From assembly GCF_009193185.1 (NCBI RefSeq), contig NZ_VUKF01000001.1, positions 1 through 64,000 of the forward strand: a stretch of 64,000 bases of DNA, written 5' to 3'. This document shows positions 34,575 to 42,565 of this stretch, piece after piece. The DNA comes from Georgenia thermotolerans. Lineage in GTDB: Bacteria > Actinomycetota > Actinomycetes > Actinomycetales > Actinomycetaceae. The position numbers and the translations under genes were made by a program. Each line of letters opens with the position of its first letter. The first letter of the stretch is position 1. The notes under the pieces are model-generated. The model ran no database searches. It saw only the letters and a list, made by a program, of their open reading frames with translations, and was not told the DNA's origin.

Positions 34575-35083
34575 CCGGCCCGCCGGGCGGCGAGGGCGGG
34601 ACGCAGCACGGCCAGGTGCGTGGCGCACCAGGCCTCGAGGGCGGCGTCCGGGTCGGCCAGGTCGGCGTCGAGCACGAACACCCCGCGGGTGGGCATGCTC
34701 GCGCCGATCTCCACGAGCACCGGGCGCAGGGAGGTCTCGACGGCGAGGGCGTGGTGCGGGGCGCCGGCCACCATGAGCGGCACGGTGGGGATGCCGAGCA
34801 GCGCGTCGGCGCCGAACCGGTCGAGGAACGCCTTGAGCAGCCCGGTGTAGGTGGCCTTGTACGTGGGCGAGGCGACGACGAGGGCGGCGGCCTCGCGCAC
34901 GGCCTCCACGGCCGCGGCGACCCCGGGCGAGGAAGGGTCGAAGAGCTCCCCGGCGAGGTCGGCGAGCTCGACGACGCGGACCTCGCCGTCACCGGCCACC
35001 CGCCGGCCCAGCGCGGCCGCCGCCGCGGCGGTGCGCGAGCCGGCCCGGGGGTTCCCCACCACGACGACGACGGGGCGGCTCAT
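34571..35083 (-). CDS. NAD(P)H-dependent FMN reductase
   Basis: A 170-residue flavodoxin-fold reductase: VVVVVGNPRAGSRTAAAA is the FMN phosphate loop and VVASPTYKATYTGLLKAFLD the central active-site motif (SsuE/MsuE-like). It should supply reduced FMN to the RutA-like monooxygenase, whose stop overlaps its ATG by 4 nt; in the Rut pathway RutF plays that part. Confidence 0.88.
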   Translation of the reverse strand: MSRPVVVVVGNPRAGSRTAAAAAALGRRVAGDGEVRVVELADLAGELFDPSSPGVAAAVEAVREAAALVVASPTYKATYTGLLKAFLDRFGADALLGIPTVPLMVAGAPHHALAVETSLRPVLVEIGASMPTRGVFVLDADLADPDAALEAWCATHLAVLRPALAARRAG

Positions 35084-36204
35084 CGCGGCTTCCGCACGCC
35101 CTTGCGCTCCAGGCGCGGGAGGACCTCCTGGGCGAAGTACTCGAGCTCGGAGACGTAGTCGACGAACGCGAGGGTCAGGCCGGAGAAACCGGCCCGGTAG
35201 TAGCGCTCGAGCTCGTCGGCGACGTCGTCGGGCGTGCCGTACAGCGGGACGGAGCCGTGCCCGGCGGCGAAGCGCGACCGGTAGGTGGCCAGCATCTCCG
35301 GGGTGAAGGACTTGGCGTGCAGGTTCTGCAGGCGCATGAGGTTGTCGACGGCGGACCAGTCGGCGTTCTCCTCGGCGTAGTAGCGCAGGAACTCCTCGGC
35401 CTCCCCGCGGGTGGGGCGGCAGACCACGTGGCTGGGCGTGAACACGCCGAACTTGCGGCCGTAGGCCTCGCGGGCGTGGCTGGTGAGCTTCTCGACCACC
35501 CCGGCGCCGTCGTCGGGCCCGAAGACGTTGGTGAAGACGTAGTCGGCGTTGCGGGCGCCGAACTCCCGCCCCTGCCCGGAGGAGCCGGCGTTGAGGATGG
35601 GCATGCGGCCCGCGAACGGCTTGGGGTTGCCGTAGATGTGCTTGCCCTGGAAGAACCGGCCCTGGTGGTCGAACGGCTCGTCCTCGCTCCAGATGCGCTC
35701 GATGAGGTCGAACCACTCCTGGGCCATTGCGTAGCGGTCGTCGTGCTCGGTGGGCAGGTCCACCCCGAAGATCTCGTACTCGGGCTGGTTCCAGCCAGCG
35801 ACGACGTTCAGCCCCGCGCGGCCGTGGCTGAGCTGGTCGATGGTGGCCAGCTGCTTGGCGACGACGATCGGGTGGTTGAAGGCGGTGTGGACGGTGGAGA
35901 AGATGGTGATGTTCTTGGTCTTGGCGAGCAGCCCTGCCGCCCACGTGATGGTCTCGAGGACGCCGCCGTGGAAGTTCGTCTCGCCGCCGTAGCCGATCCA
36001 CCGGGCGATCGGCAGCAGGAAGTCGATGCCCACCTCGTCGGCGAGGACCGCCATCCGCTCGTTGTCGTCCCAGCTGGCGCTCCAGCGCTCCTCGATCTTG
36101 GTCACGGCGAACCCGCCGGAGCAGTTCGCGCTGAACAGGCCGAGCTTCAGGCCGGTGTCGGTGAGCATCGGGCGCTGCAGCCCGGTCTGGGTCGTCTGGG
36201 TCAT
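35080..36204 (-). CDS. LLM-class flavin monooxygenase, RutA-like (copy 1)
   Basis: A 374-residue bacterial-luciferase-fold monooxygenase close to pyrimidine oxygenase RutA: FSANCSGGFAVT, ARWIGYGGETNFHGG, TVHTAFNHPIVVAKQLAT, NVVAGWNQPEYEIFG. RutA opens the uracil ring using a flavin-N5-peroxide; the conserved Thr, Asn and Trp of these motifs are the equivalents of its oxygen-pocket residues. The other Rut genes (RutB amidohydrolase, RutD, RutG) are absent, so a different amide- or N-heterocycle-type substrate is likely. AGGAGA precedes the ATG. Paralogue at 55098-56231. Confidence 0.9.
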   Translation of the reverse strand: MTQTTQTGLQRPMLTDTGLKLGLFSANCSGGFAVTKIEERWSASWDDNERMAVLADEVGIDFLLPIARWIGYGGETNFHGGVLETITWAAGLLAKTKNITIFSTVHTAFNHPIVVAKQLATIDQLSHGRAGLNVVAGWNQPEYEIFGVDLPTEHDDRYAMAQEWFDLIERIWSEDEPFDHQGRFFQGKHIYGNPKPFAGRMPILNAGSSGQGREFGARNADYVFTNVFGPDDGAGVVEKLTSHAREAYGRKFGVFTPSHVVCRPTRGEAEEFLRYYAEENADWSAVDNLMRLQNLHAKSFTPEMLATYRSRFAAGHGSVPLYGTPDDVADELERYYRAGFSGLTLAFVDYVSELEYFAQEVLPRLERKGVRKPR

Positions 36205-36249
36205 CGGGGTCTCCTGATGGTGCTGGAAGGGTGGGAGGGCACGCCTGAC

Positions 36250-36327
36250 CGCGGCGGCCGGCGTACGGCCGCCGCGAGGGCGGGGGGGCGACCGGCGGTC
36301 CGGCCCCGCGTGCCGGTCGGCACGCGG
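36250..36327 (-). terminator. tandem hairpins between coxG-like and rutA-like genes
   Basis: Directly past the CoxG stop lies CCGCGTGCCG/CGGCACGCGG (36306-36315 with 36318-36327), then CGCGGCGGCCG/CGGCCGCCGCG (36250-36260 with 36266-36276). Both pair perfectly. They probably end or attenuate the molybdenum hydroxylase transcript before the monooxygenase genes. Confidence 0.65.
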
Positions 36328-36342
36328 CCGCGCCGACCGGGC

Positions 36343-36777
36343 TCAGCCGCGCGTGCTGGCGGCGGCGGCCGCCTGGAGGACGTCGCAGATGGCTCGGGCG
36401 ACGATCTCGGCGCCCACGCGCTGGCCCACGCTGGCGGCGGTGCCGCCGAGGAGGACGTCGGCCTCCCAGCGCACCGTCGAGCCGCCGGCGGCGGGCTCGA
36501 AGCTCAGCAGGAGGTCGGCGTCGACGAGGTTGCTGCCCCGGGTGGCACGCACGGCGACCGCCGCGGAGGAGTCGGTGACCCGCCCGGGGGTGATCGTCGT
36601 CGCGAACCGGATCGGGCCGAGGGAGATGACCGGGTAGTACTCCACCCGGAGCGTGCCGTCCTCGGTGACCTCGACGTCCCGGAAGGCCGGGACGCCGGCG
36701 AGCACCTCGGGCGAGGCGGCGAGCGACCGCAGCGCGTCGGGCCCGGCGGGGGTGTCGAACGTGCCGGCGAGCTTCAT
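36343..36777 (-). CDS. CoxG/SRPBCC family protein of the molybdenum hydroxylase operon
   Basis: A 144-residue SRPBCC-fold protein: AGTFDTPAGPDALRSLAASP, LAGVPAFRDVEV and GRVTDSSAAVAV match the CoxG (carbon monoxide dehydrogenase subunit G) type. CoxG proteins help anchor or assemble the hydroxylase at the membrane; this one lacks an obvious C-terminal membrane helix. Its ATG overlaps the large-subunit stop by 4 nt. Confidence 0.85.
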   Translation of the reverse strand: MKLAGTFDTPAGPDALRSLAASPEVLAGVPAFRDVEVTEDGTLRVEYYPVISLGPIRFATTITPGRVTDSSAAVAVRATRGSNLVDADLLLSFEPAAGGSTVRWEADVLLGGTAASVGQRVGAEIVARAICDVLQAAAAASTRG

Positions 36778-39221
36778 CGGATCACCTTGACCTTGGCGGA
36801 GTTGGCCCCGGCGAGAAGGTCGAGGACCACCTCGGAGGGGATGTGGCTGTCGAGGACCATGCCCGTGTCGCGCAGCGCGTCCTGCACCGCGGCGCCGAGG
36901 GTGTGCTGGGGAGCGCCGCCGCCCTCGCCCATGCCCTTGGCGCCGGTGGGCGTGAACGGCGAGGGGCTGACGACGTTGTCGTAGCGCAACGTCGGCATGT
37001 CGTAGGAGGTGGCGGCGTGGTAGTCGTAGAAGTTCGCGCCGAGCAGCTGCCCGTCCGGCGTGTAGTGGAAGTTCTCGAAGAGCGCCGCGGACAGGCCGTG
37101 CGCCGTGGCGCCGTGCACCTGGCCCTGGATGAGCATCGGGTTGATGGGATTGCCGCAGTCGTCGACCATCCCGTACCGCAGCACCGTCACCTGACCGGTC
37201 TCCTCGTCGATCTCCACGACGGCCGCGTGGACCTGGGTGGAGTACGTGAGGGTGAGGTTGCCCTTCTTCGTCTCGATGTCCGGCACGGTGAAGGGGGCGT
37301 TGTACACGCCGCGGCCGACCAGGGTGACGGTCTCGGCCAGCTCGCGAGGCAGCTCCGCCGGAGACATGTGAACCAGCCAGCCCACCGCCTGGATGGGCAT
37401 TTGCCGGTCCGGGTCGCCGGCGACCTTGACCATGCCGTCCTCGAGGACGAGCTCGTCGGGGGTAGCGCCCAGCTGGGAGCCGGCCACGAGCTTGATCTCG
37501 CGGACGAGCTTGTTGGTCGCGTCGATCAGCGCCCCGATGCCGGTGACGACGAACTGGGAGGCGTAGGAGCCGGAGAAGCCGGTCTGCGCGCCCAGCAGCG
37601 AGTCCCCGCCCCGGTGGGTGATGAGGTCCTCGGGCCGCAGGCCCAGCATGTCCGCGACGACCTGAGCCATCGTGGTCTCGTGCCCCTGGCCGTAGGCCAC
37701 GCCGCCGGTGACGACATAGACGGAGCCGTCCGAGCCCATGCGCACCAGCCCGGCCTCGGTGTTGCCGCTCATCCCGGAGTTGGGGTTGATGTAGCGCGAC
37801 TGGCCGAAGTTGTTGGTCCCCGAGTCGAGCGTGGACCCGATGCCGATGCCGATCCGCTTGCCGGTGCCCACGGCGGCCGCTTGCAGGCGCCGGGCGTCCT
37901 CGTAGTCGATGAGCTCGAGCACCTTGCGCAGGCTGAGCGGGAGGTTGCCCGAGTCGTACACGCACTCGTTGACGGTGGTGTAGGGATACTGCTCGGGCTG
38001 GATGTAGTTCTTCAGCCGGAACTCCACCGGGTCGAGTCCGAGCTTGGTGGCGGCGATGTCGAACAGGCGCTCCATCGCCCACAGGTGCTGCATGCGGGAG
38101 TAGCCGCGCACCGGCAGGGTCGGGCCCTTGTTGGTGTACACCGACTTCCAGTTCACCCGCAGGTGCTTGATCTGGTAGCAGGCGTTGGCCACCTGGGACC
38201 AGATCGGGGCGCCGAGCGGCTCGTAGCGGGTGTAGGCGCCGTGGTCGTCCAGGGCGTCGTAGGTCACGCCGAGGACGGTGCCGTCGTTCTGCACGGCGAT
38301 CTTGAGGTTGGTGAAGGTGCGCTCGTTGGAGTGGCCGCCCTCCATGTGCGCCTCGGAGCGCGTCTGGGTCCAGCGCACGGGCCGGCGGAACTTCCGGGCC
38401 ATGAGCGCCAGGGCGACCATGGGGATGAACATCCCGACCTTGACGCCGAAGGAGCCGCCGATGTCCTTGCTCAGCAGGCGGATCTTCTCCACGGGGTGAC
38501 GCAGCGCCTTGGAGATCATCAGCAGCGTCAGCTGCGGCTGGGCGCACCCGCTCTGGATCGTGAAAGTGTCCATGCCCGCGTCGTAGTCGACCGAGACGAC
38601 GAAGGTCTCCAGCGGCGTCGGGGAGAAGCGGTGGAAGTGCAGCTCGTCGACCTCGATGACGTGGTCGGCGTTCTCCAGGGCGAAGTCGATGTCGCCGAAG
38701 TCGAAGTCGCCCTGCCAGGAGACGTTCGAGCCGATGCCCTCGTGGAGCACCGGTGCCTCGGGCCGCACGGCGTCGCGGGCGTCGACGACGACGGGCAGCG
38801 GCTCGTACTCCACCACGACGGCGGCGGCGGCGTCGCGGGCCGCCTCGCGGGAGTCGGCGGCGACGGCGACCACGGGCTCGCCGACGTACCGGACCTTGCC
38901 GCCGCTGGCCAGGGGCCGGTCGACCTCGGCCGCGCCGGGGCCGGCCTGGTACTCGATGAAGGGGTCGCTGAGCTCCTCGACGTCCTGCGGGGTCAGCGTG
39001 CCGACGAAGCCCTCGACCAGTGCGGCGCCGGAGACGTCGATCTTCGTGATGCGGGCGTGGGCGTAGGGGGACCGGACGAACTGGACGTAGGCGAGGCGGT
39101 AGGTGGGGGTGTCGTCGGCGAACTCGCCCTCGGCACGCAGGAGGCGGTCGTCCTCGCGGCGGAGGATCGCCTGGCCCTCGTACTTCTCCTTGGCGGTCGC
39201 CGTCGTGGAGGTGATGGTCAT
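36774..39221 (-). CDS. molybdenum hydroxylase large subunit (xanthine dehydrogenase family)
   Basis: An 815-residue molybdopterin subunit: DDRLLRAEGEFADDTPTYRL, GGSFGVKVG, NEAGL-type SGNTEAGLVRMG, GGVAYGQGHETTMAQVVAD, and GAKGMGEGG near residue 765 with the catalytic Glu. The copper-ligand Cys loop of true CO dehydrogenase (AYRCSFR) is not present; the local text is PVRGYSR, so this is an aromatic, heterocycle or aldehyde hydroxylase, not CODH. Such enzymes add water-derived hydroxyl next to ring nitrogens. Full length; 4-nt overlaps on both sides. Confidence 0.94.
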   Translation of the reverse strand: MTITSTTATAKEKYEGQAILRREDDRLLRAEGEFADDTPTYRLAYVQFVRSPYAHARITKIDVSGAALVEGFVGTLTPQDVEELSDPFIEYQAGPGAAEVDRPLASGGKVRYVGEPVVAVAADSREAARDAAAAVVVEYEPLPVVVDARDAVRPEAPVLHEGIGSNVSWQGDFDFGDIDFALENADHVIEVDELHFHRFSPTPLETFVVSVDYDAGMDTFTIQSGCAQPQLTLLMISKALRHPVEKIRLLSKDIGGSFGVKVGMFIPMVALALMARKFRRPVRWTQTRSEAHMEGGHSNERTFTNLKIAVQNDGTVLGVTYDALDDHGAYTRYEPLGAPIWSQVANACYQIKHLRVNWKSVYTNKGPTLPVRGYSRMQHLWAMERLFDIAATKLGLDPVEFRLKNYIQPEQYPYTTVNECVYDSGNLPLSLRKVLELIDYEDARRLQAAAVGTGKRIGIGIGSTLDSGTNNFGQSRYINPNSGMSGNTEAGLVRMGSDGSVYVVTGGVAYGQGHETTMAQVVADMLGLRPEDLITHRGGDSLLGAQTGFSGSYASQFVVTGIGALIDATNKLVREIKLVAGSQLGATPDELVLEDGMVKVAGDPDRQMPIQAVGWLVHMSPAELPRELAETVTLVGRGVYNAPFTVPDIETKKGNLTLTYSTQVHAAVVEIDEETGQVTVLRYGMVDDCGNPINPMLIQGQVHGATAHGLSAALFENFHYTPDGQLLGANFYDYHAATSYDMPTLRYDNVVSPSPFTPTGAKGMGEGGGAPQHTLGAAVQDALRDTGMVLDSHIPSEVVLDLLAGANSAKVKVIR

Positions 39222-39772
39222 GCCCGCGCCTCCTCGGCCTCGGTGTGCCGGCCGTGCGGCAGCGGGGCGTCGGCCCCGCCGGCGGCGCAGACGGCGTTGA
39301 CGATGTTCTCGTAGCCGGTGCAGCGGCAGATGTTGCCCTTCAGGGCCCGGCGCACCGACTCGTTGGTGACCTCTTCACCCGACTCGAGGAAGTCGGTGGC
39401 GGTCATGAGGAACCCGGAGGTGCAGTAGCCGCACTGGAGGGCGTGGTGCTCCTTGAACTTCTGCTGCAGGTCGTTCAGGGTGCCGTCCTCAGCGGCGAGC
39501 GACGCGGCGGTCTCGACCTCGGAGCCGTCGGCCTGGACGGCCAGGATCATGCAGGACTTCGCCAGCTTGCCGTCCCAGCGGACGGTGCAGGCGCCGCAGT
39601 TGCCCGTGTCGCAGCCGATCTTCGGGCCGCGTCGGTCGAGGTCGTCGCGCAGCCAGTGCACGAGCAGCTTGCGGGAGGGGACGACGCCCGTGCGCGTCTC
39701 GCCGTCGACGGTGACGGTGATGGTGTGGAGGTCCGGACCGGTGAGCAGGTCCGCCGTGGTCTGCTGGCTCAT
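39218..39772 (-). CDS. molybdenum hydroxylase small [2Fe-2S] subunit
   Basis: A 184-residue iron-sulfur subunit: plant-type cluster at Cys54, 59, 62 and 74 (GCDTGNCGACTVRWDGKLAK) and the second cluster at Cys114, 117, 149 and 151 (CGYCTSG, NICRCTGY). It passes electrons from the molybdenum centre to FAD. Residues 160-184 form a short tail with no domain. Confidence 0.96.
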   Translation of the reverse strand: MSQQTTADLLTGPDLHTITVTVDGETRTGVVPSRKLLVHWLRDDLDRRGPKIGCDTGNCGACTVRWDGKLAKSCMILAVQADGSEVETAASLAAEDGTLNDLQQKFKEHHALQCGYCTSGFLMTATDFLESGEEVTNESVRRALKGNICRCTGYENIVNAVCAAGGADAPLPHGRHTEAEEARA

Positions 39773-40635
39773 GCCTGCTCCTTCTCGGTGAGGGCGACCA
39801 GGGCGCGGCGCAGCTGCACCTTGGCCATCGCGCGCCGGTACTGGGCGCTGCCGTGGGTGTCGGAGATGGTCTCGAACGGCTCGGTGTCGAACGCCTTCAG
39901 GGCCGCCGTGACGGTCTCGGCGGCGGCCGGGCGCCCGGCGAGGGCTGCCTCCACCGCGGGCAGGCGCACCGGGGAGCCGGGCACCGCGCCGAGGAAGACG
40001 CGCGGGTCGGCGAGCGTGCCGCCGCTGACGCCGGCTCGCACCACCACCCGGGCCAGCGCCCAGGAGTCCCGGGCGAGCTGCATGTGGCGGTGGACCAGGA
40101 CGTCCGTCGCCGGCAGCGCGGGCACGTGCACGGCGACGAGCAGCCCGCCGCCCGTCACCGCGGTGCACAGGGCGCCGCGGAAGAAGTCCGCGGCGGGCAG
40201 GGTGGCCGTGCCGTCGTCGACGATGACCTCGAACGCGGCGCCGAGGGCCGAGAGCAGCGGCGGGAAGTTGTTCGTGGGGTCGTTCAGCGAGACGTTCCCG
40301 CCGATCGTGCCCCGGTTGCGGACCTGGCGGTCCACCAGGCCGGCGGCCATCTCTGCCACGGCCGGGGCCACCTCGTTGACGAGGGGACCGGCGGCCAGCT
40401 CCGCGTACGTCGTCGCGGCGCCGATGCGCACACCGTCGGCGGATCGCGAGACGCCGCGCAGCTCCTCGAGGGCGTGCACGTCGATCAGCGCCGACGGCGA
40501 GACCAGATCGAGCTTGAGGGCGTTGATCAGCGTCTGCCCGCCGGCCAGCACGGCCGAGCCGGGCACCTCGCGCAGAAGGGTGGCGGCATGCCCGGCGCTC
40601 TGCGGCCGGACGTACCGGAAGGGCGGAAGAATCAT
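39769..40635 (-). CDS. molybdenum hydroxylase medium FAD subunit
   Basis: A 288-residue FAD subunit: AGGQTLINALKLDLVSPSAL (first FAD loop) and RNRGTIGGNVSLNDP (second). It is the first gene of the operon. GAGGAAGG lies before the ATG at 40635; longer frames upstream run into the operator and are rejected. Together with the next two genes it forms the usual heterotrimer. Confidence 0.93.
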   Translation of the reverse strand: MILPPFRYVRPQSAGHAATLLREVPGSAVLAGGQTLINALKLDLVSPSALIDVHALEELRGVSRSADGVRIGAATTYAELAAGPLVNEVAPAVAEMAAGLVDRQVRNRGTIGGNVSLNDPTNNFPPLLSALGAAFEVIVDDGTATLPAADFFRGALCTAVTGGGLLVAVHVPALPATDVLVHRHMQLARDSWALARVVVRAGVSGGTLADPRVFLGAVPGSPVRLPAVEAALAGRPAAAETVTAALKAFDTEPFETISDTHGSAQYRRAMAKVQLRRALVALTEKEQA

Positions 40636-40696
40636 GAAGGGGACCTTCCTCTCGAGCCCGAGGGCTCGGTCGTCGTCGTCGACTCGAATGGCGGGA

Positions 40697-40725
40697 AGCA
40701 TCGCGAATCTGTGATCACATGTCAA
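40697..40725 (-). promoter_or_regulatory. regulon operator 2 with promoter (molybdenum hydroxylase)
   Basis: On the minus strand TTGACATGTGATCAC (40711-40725) gives the -35 TTGACA; GATGCT (40697-40702) is the -10 after 17 nt. It drives the hydroxylase operon and lies in the region divergent with gntR copy 1. Confidence 0.75.
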
Positions 40726-40830
40726 GAGGATCAGATACGCGTGTCCCGCCCATCCTGCTCCGTCGTGGCACCGGCGTGCGGCTTTTCGGCCGGAGGCCTC
40801 TGCTCGCGGCTTCCCGCGGCCCCGCCGTCC

Positions 40831-40851
40831 GTGATCACACATCGGTACACT
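40831..40851 (+). promoter_or_regulatory. GTGATCAC half-operator and -10 box of gntR copy 1
   Basis: GTGATCACAC (40831-40840) lies just before TACACT (40846-40851), a good -10. The ATG is about 50 nt downstream. The palindrome matches the core of the regulon operators, suggesting autoregulation. Confidence 0.55.
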
Positions 40852-40902
40852 CGGTGCACGCCCGGCAACCCGGGTCCGTCCCGCGCGAAGGTTCCGAACA
40901 CC

Positions 40903-41598
40903 ATGACGTCCACCGACCACGACCTGTTCGAGCTCTCCCCCGACGGCCCCGCCGGGATCCACCGGACGATGGCGGACCGCGTCACGGTCGAGATCCACCG
41001 GCTCATCATCATGGGTGACCTCGAGCCCGGGGCCGCCCTGCCCATCCGCGACCTCGCCGACCGCTTCGGCACCAGCTCCATGCCGGTGCGGGAGGCGCTG
41101 CGCCGCCTGGATGCGCTAGGCCTCGTCGAGATCACCCCGCACCGCGGGGCCCGGGTCGCCGAGACCTCGGTGGAGGACCTCGAGGACACCTACCGGGTCC
41201 GGCTCCTCCTCGAGCCGCTCGCCGTCGCCGCGGCCGCCGAGTCCGTCGACGACGCCCACCTCGAGCGGGCGGCCGACGCCCTCGCCCGGCACAACGCCGC
41301 TATGGACGCCGGGGACCTCGACCGGGCCCGCACCGCCCACACGGAGTTCCACTTCCTCCTCTACCAGGGGGCCGGCTCCCGGTGGCTCCAGCGGGCGATC
41401 GAGCCGGTCTGGCAGAACAGCGACCGCTACCGCTTCGCCGCCTCCGGCGGCGAGAAGGACCGCAGCCGCGCCGAGCACACCGAGATCCTCGAGGCGTGCC
41501 GGGCGCACGACGCCGCCGCCGCCGAGGCGGCCATGCGCCGCCATCTCGAGGGGGCGCGCGACCGCATCAGGGCCGCGATGCGGTCCCACCGCGTCTGA
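40903..41598 (+). CDS. GntR/FadR-type regulator (copy 1)
   Basis: A 231-residue regulator: N-terminal winged helix (DLADRFGTSSMPVREALRRL, TPHRGARV) and C-terminal all-helical FCD ligand domain (ARTAHTEFHFLLYQGAGS, AIEPVWQNSDRYRF). It lies divergent to the molybdenum hydroxylase operon with GTGATCAC sites between. It is very similar to copies 2 and 3, including the stretch IEPVWQNS. Probably a repressor relieved by a pathway metabolite. Confidence 0.92.
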   Translation: MTSTDHDLFELSPDGPAGIHRTMADRVTVEIHRLIIMGDLEPGAALPIRDLADRFGTSSMPVREALRRLDALGLVEITPHRGARVAETSVEDLEDTYRVRLLLEPLAVAAAAESVDDAHLERAADALARHNAAMDAGDLDRARTAHTEFHFLLYQGAGSRWLQRAIEPVWQNSDRYRFAASGGEKDRSRAEHTEILEACRAHDAAAAEAAMRRHLEGARDRIRAAMRSHRV

Positions 41599-41599
41599 C

Positions 41600-41622
41600 C
41601 GCCCTCCTCGCGGGGAGGGGCG
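41600..41622 (+). terminator. possible terminator after gntR copy 1
   Basis: CGCCCTCC and GGAGGGGCG pair with one bulge, just past the stop. The rest of 41623-41754 shows only the upstream side of operator 3. Confidence 0.35.
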
Positions 41623-41754
41623 CCCCAGCCTTGCCCGGCCCCTCCTCCGCACGGGCGGGGAGACCGGAGGGCCGCGGCCGCACACCGGCGACCCGTCCGG
41701 GTGAGCCGGCCCCCGACCGGCCCGGACACGCACCCGTTCCCATAGCCAACTTCA

Positions 41755-41769
41755 TTGACATGTGATCAC
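41755..41769 (+). promoter_or_regulatory. regulon operator 3 (gntR copy 2)
   Basis: TTGACATGTGATCAC on the plus strand, 66 nt before the GTG of gntR copy 2. TTGACA is a full -35; the -10 at the right distance (CAGGGC) is poor, so the exact promoter is uncertain. Confidence 0.7.
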
Positions 41770-41834
41770 ATACTCCCCAGGGCGGCGCGCGGCGCAGTGA
41801 GGGCGCCCGCCGCCAAGCTGACGAGAGGGAACCG

Positions 41835-42533
41835 GTGACCACTGCCTTCGAGCCCGCCCCGGACCGGACGGGCGGGCTGCACGACACCCTGTCGGACCGG
41901 GTGACCGCCGAGCTGCACCGCCTGATCCTGACCGGTGAGCTGCCCGCGGGGTCGGCCCTGCCGATCCAGGAGCTGGCCGAGCGGTTCACCACGAGCGCCA
42001 TGCCCGTCCGCGAGGCCCTGCGGCGCCTCGCCGGTCTCGGCGTGGTGGAGATCGTGGCGCACCGGGGCGCCCGGGTGCGCGACCTGACCGAGGAGGACCT
42101 CGCGGACACGTACCGGATGCGGCTCACGCTCGAGCCGCTGGCCGTCTCGCTCGCCGCCGAGCGCAGCGACGAGGCGGTCGCCCGGAAGGCTATGGAGGCG
42201 CTCGAGCGCCACGAACGGCACCGCGAGGCCGGCGACCTCGAGCGCGCGCGGCGCGCGCACACGGATTTCCACTTCGGCCTGTACCGCGCCTCGGGCTCGC
42301 GCTGGCTGCTGCGGGCGATCGAGCCGGTCTGGCAGAACAGCGAGCGTTACCGCTTCAGCGCCCGCCGCGCGCACGCCGCGGTGCACCGGAGCGCCACCGA
42401 CGCCTTGCGCAGCCACGAGGAGCACGTCCACATCCTCGACGCCTACCGGGCGGGGGACGCCGCGGCCGCCGAGCGGGCCATGCGCGAGCACCTCGAGGGC
42501 GCCATGACGCGCATGCAGGCCGCGATCAGCTGA
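41835..42533 (+). CDS. GntR/FadR-type regulator (copy 2)
   Basis: A 232-residue regulator with winged helix (ELAERFTTSAMPVREALRRL, VAHRGARV) and FCD domain (RRAHTDFHFGLYRASGS, AIEPVWQNSERYRF). It is adjacent to copy 1 on the same strand, suggesting tandem duplication. The GTG at 41835 has GAGAGGGA upstream. It converges with the end of the 12-gene operon. Confidence 0.92.
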   Translation: MTTAFEPAPDRTGGLHDTLSDRVTAELHRLILTGELPAGSALPIQELAERFTTSAMPVREALRRLAGLGVVEIVAHRGARVRDLTEEDLADTYRMRLTLEPLAVSLAAERSDEAVARKAMEALERHERHREAGDLERARRAHTDFHFGLYRASGSRWLLRAIEPVWQNSERYRFSARRAHAAVHRSATDALRSHEEHVHILDAYRAGDAAAAERAMREHLEGAMTRMQAAIS

Positions 42534-42565
42534 CGCGGGCGTGCCCCGCCCGGTCGACGCGGGTG

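Noticed and set aside
35080-36204. Complete Rut pyrimidine-degradation pathway
   Set aside because: Only RutA-like, RidA (RutC-like) and a reductase are present; RutB, RutD, RutE and RutG are absent.
36774-40635. Aerobic CO dehydrogenase operon
   Set aside because: The large subunit lacks the copper-binding Cys loop, and neighbours are catabolic flavoenzymes.
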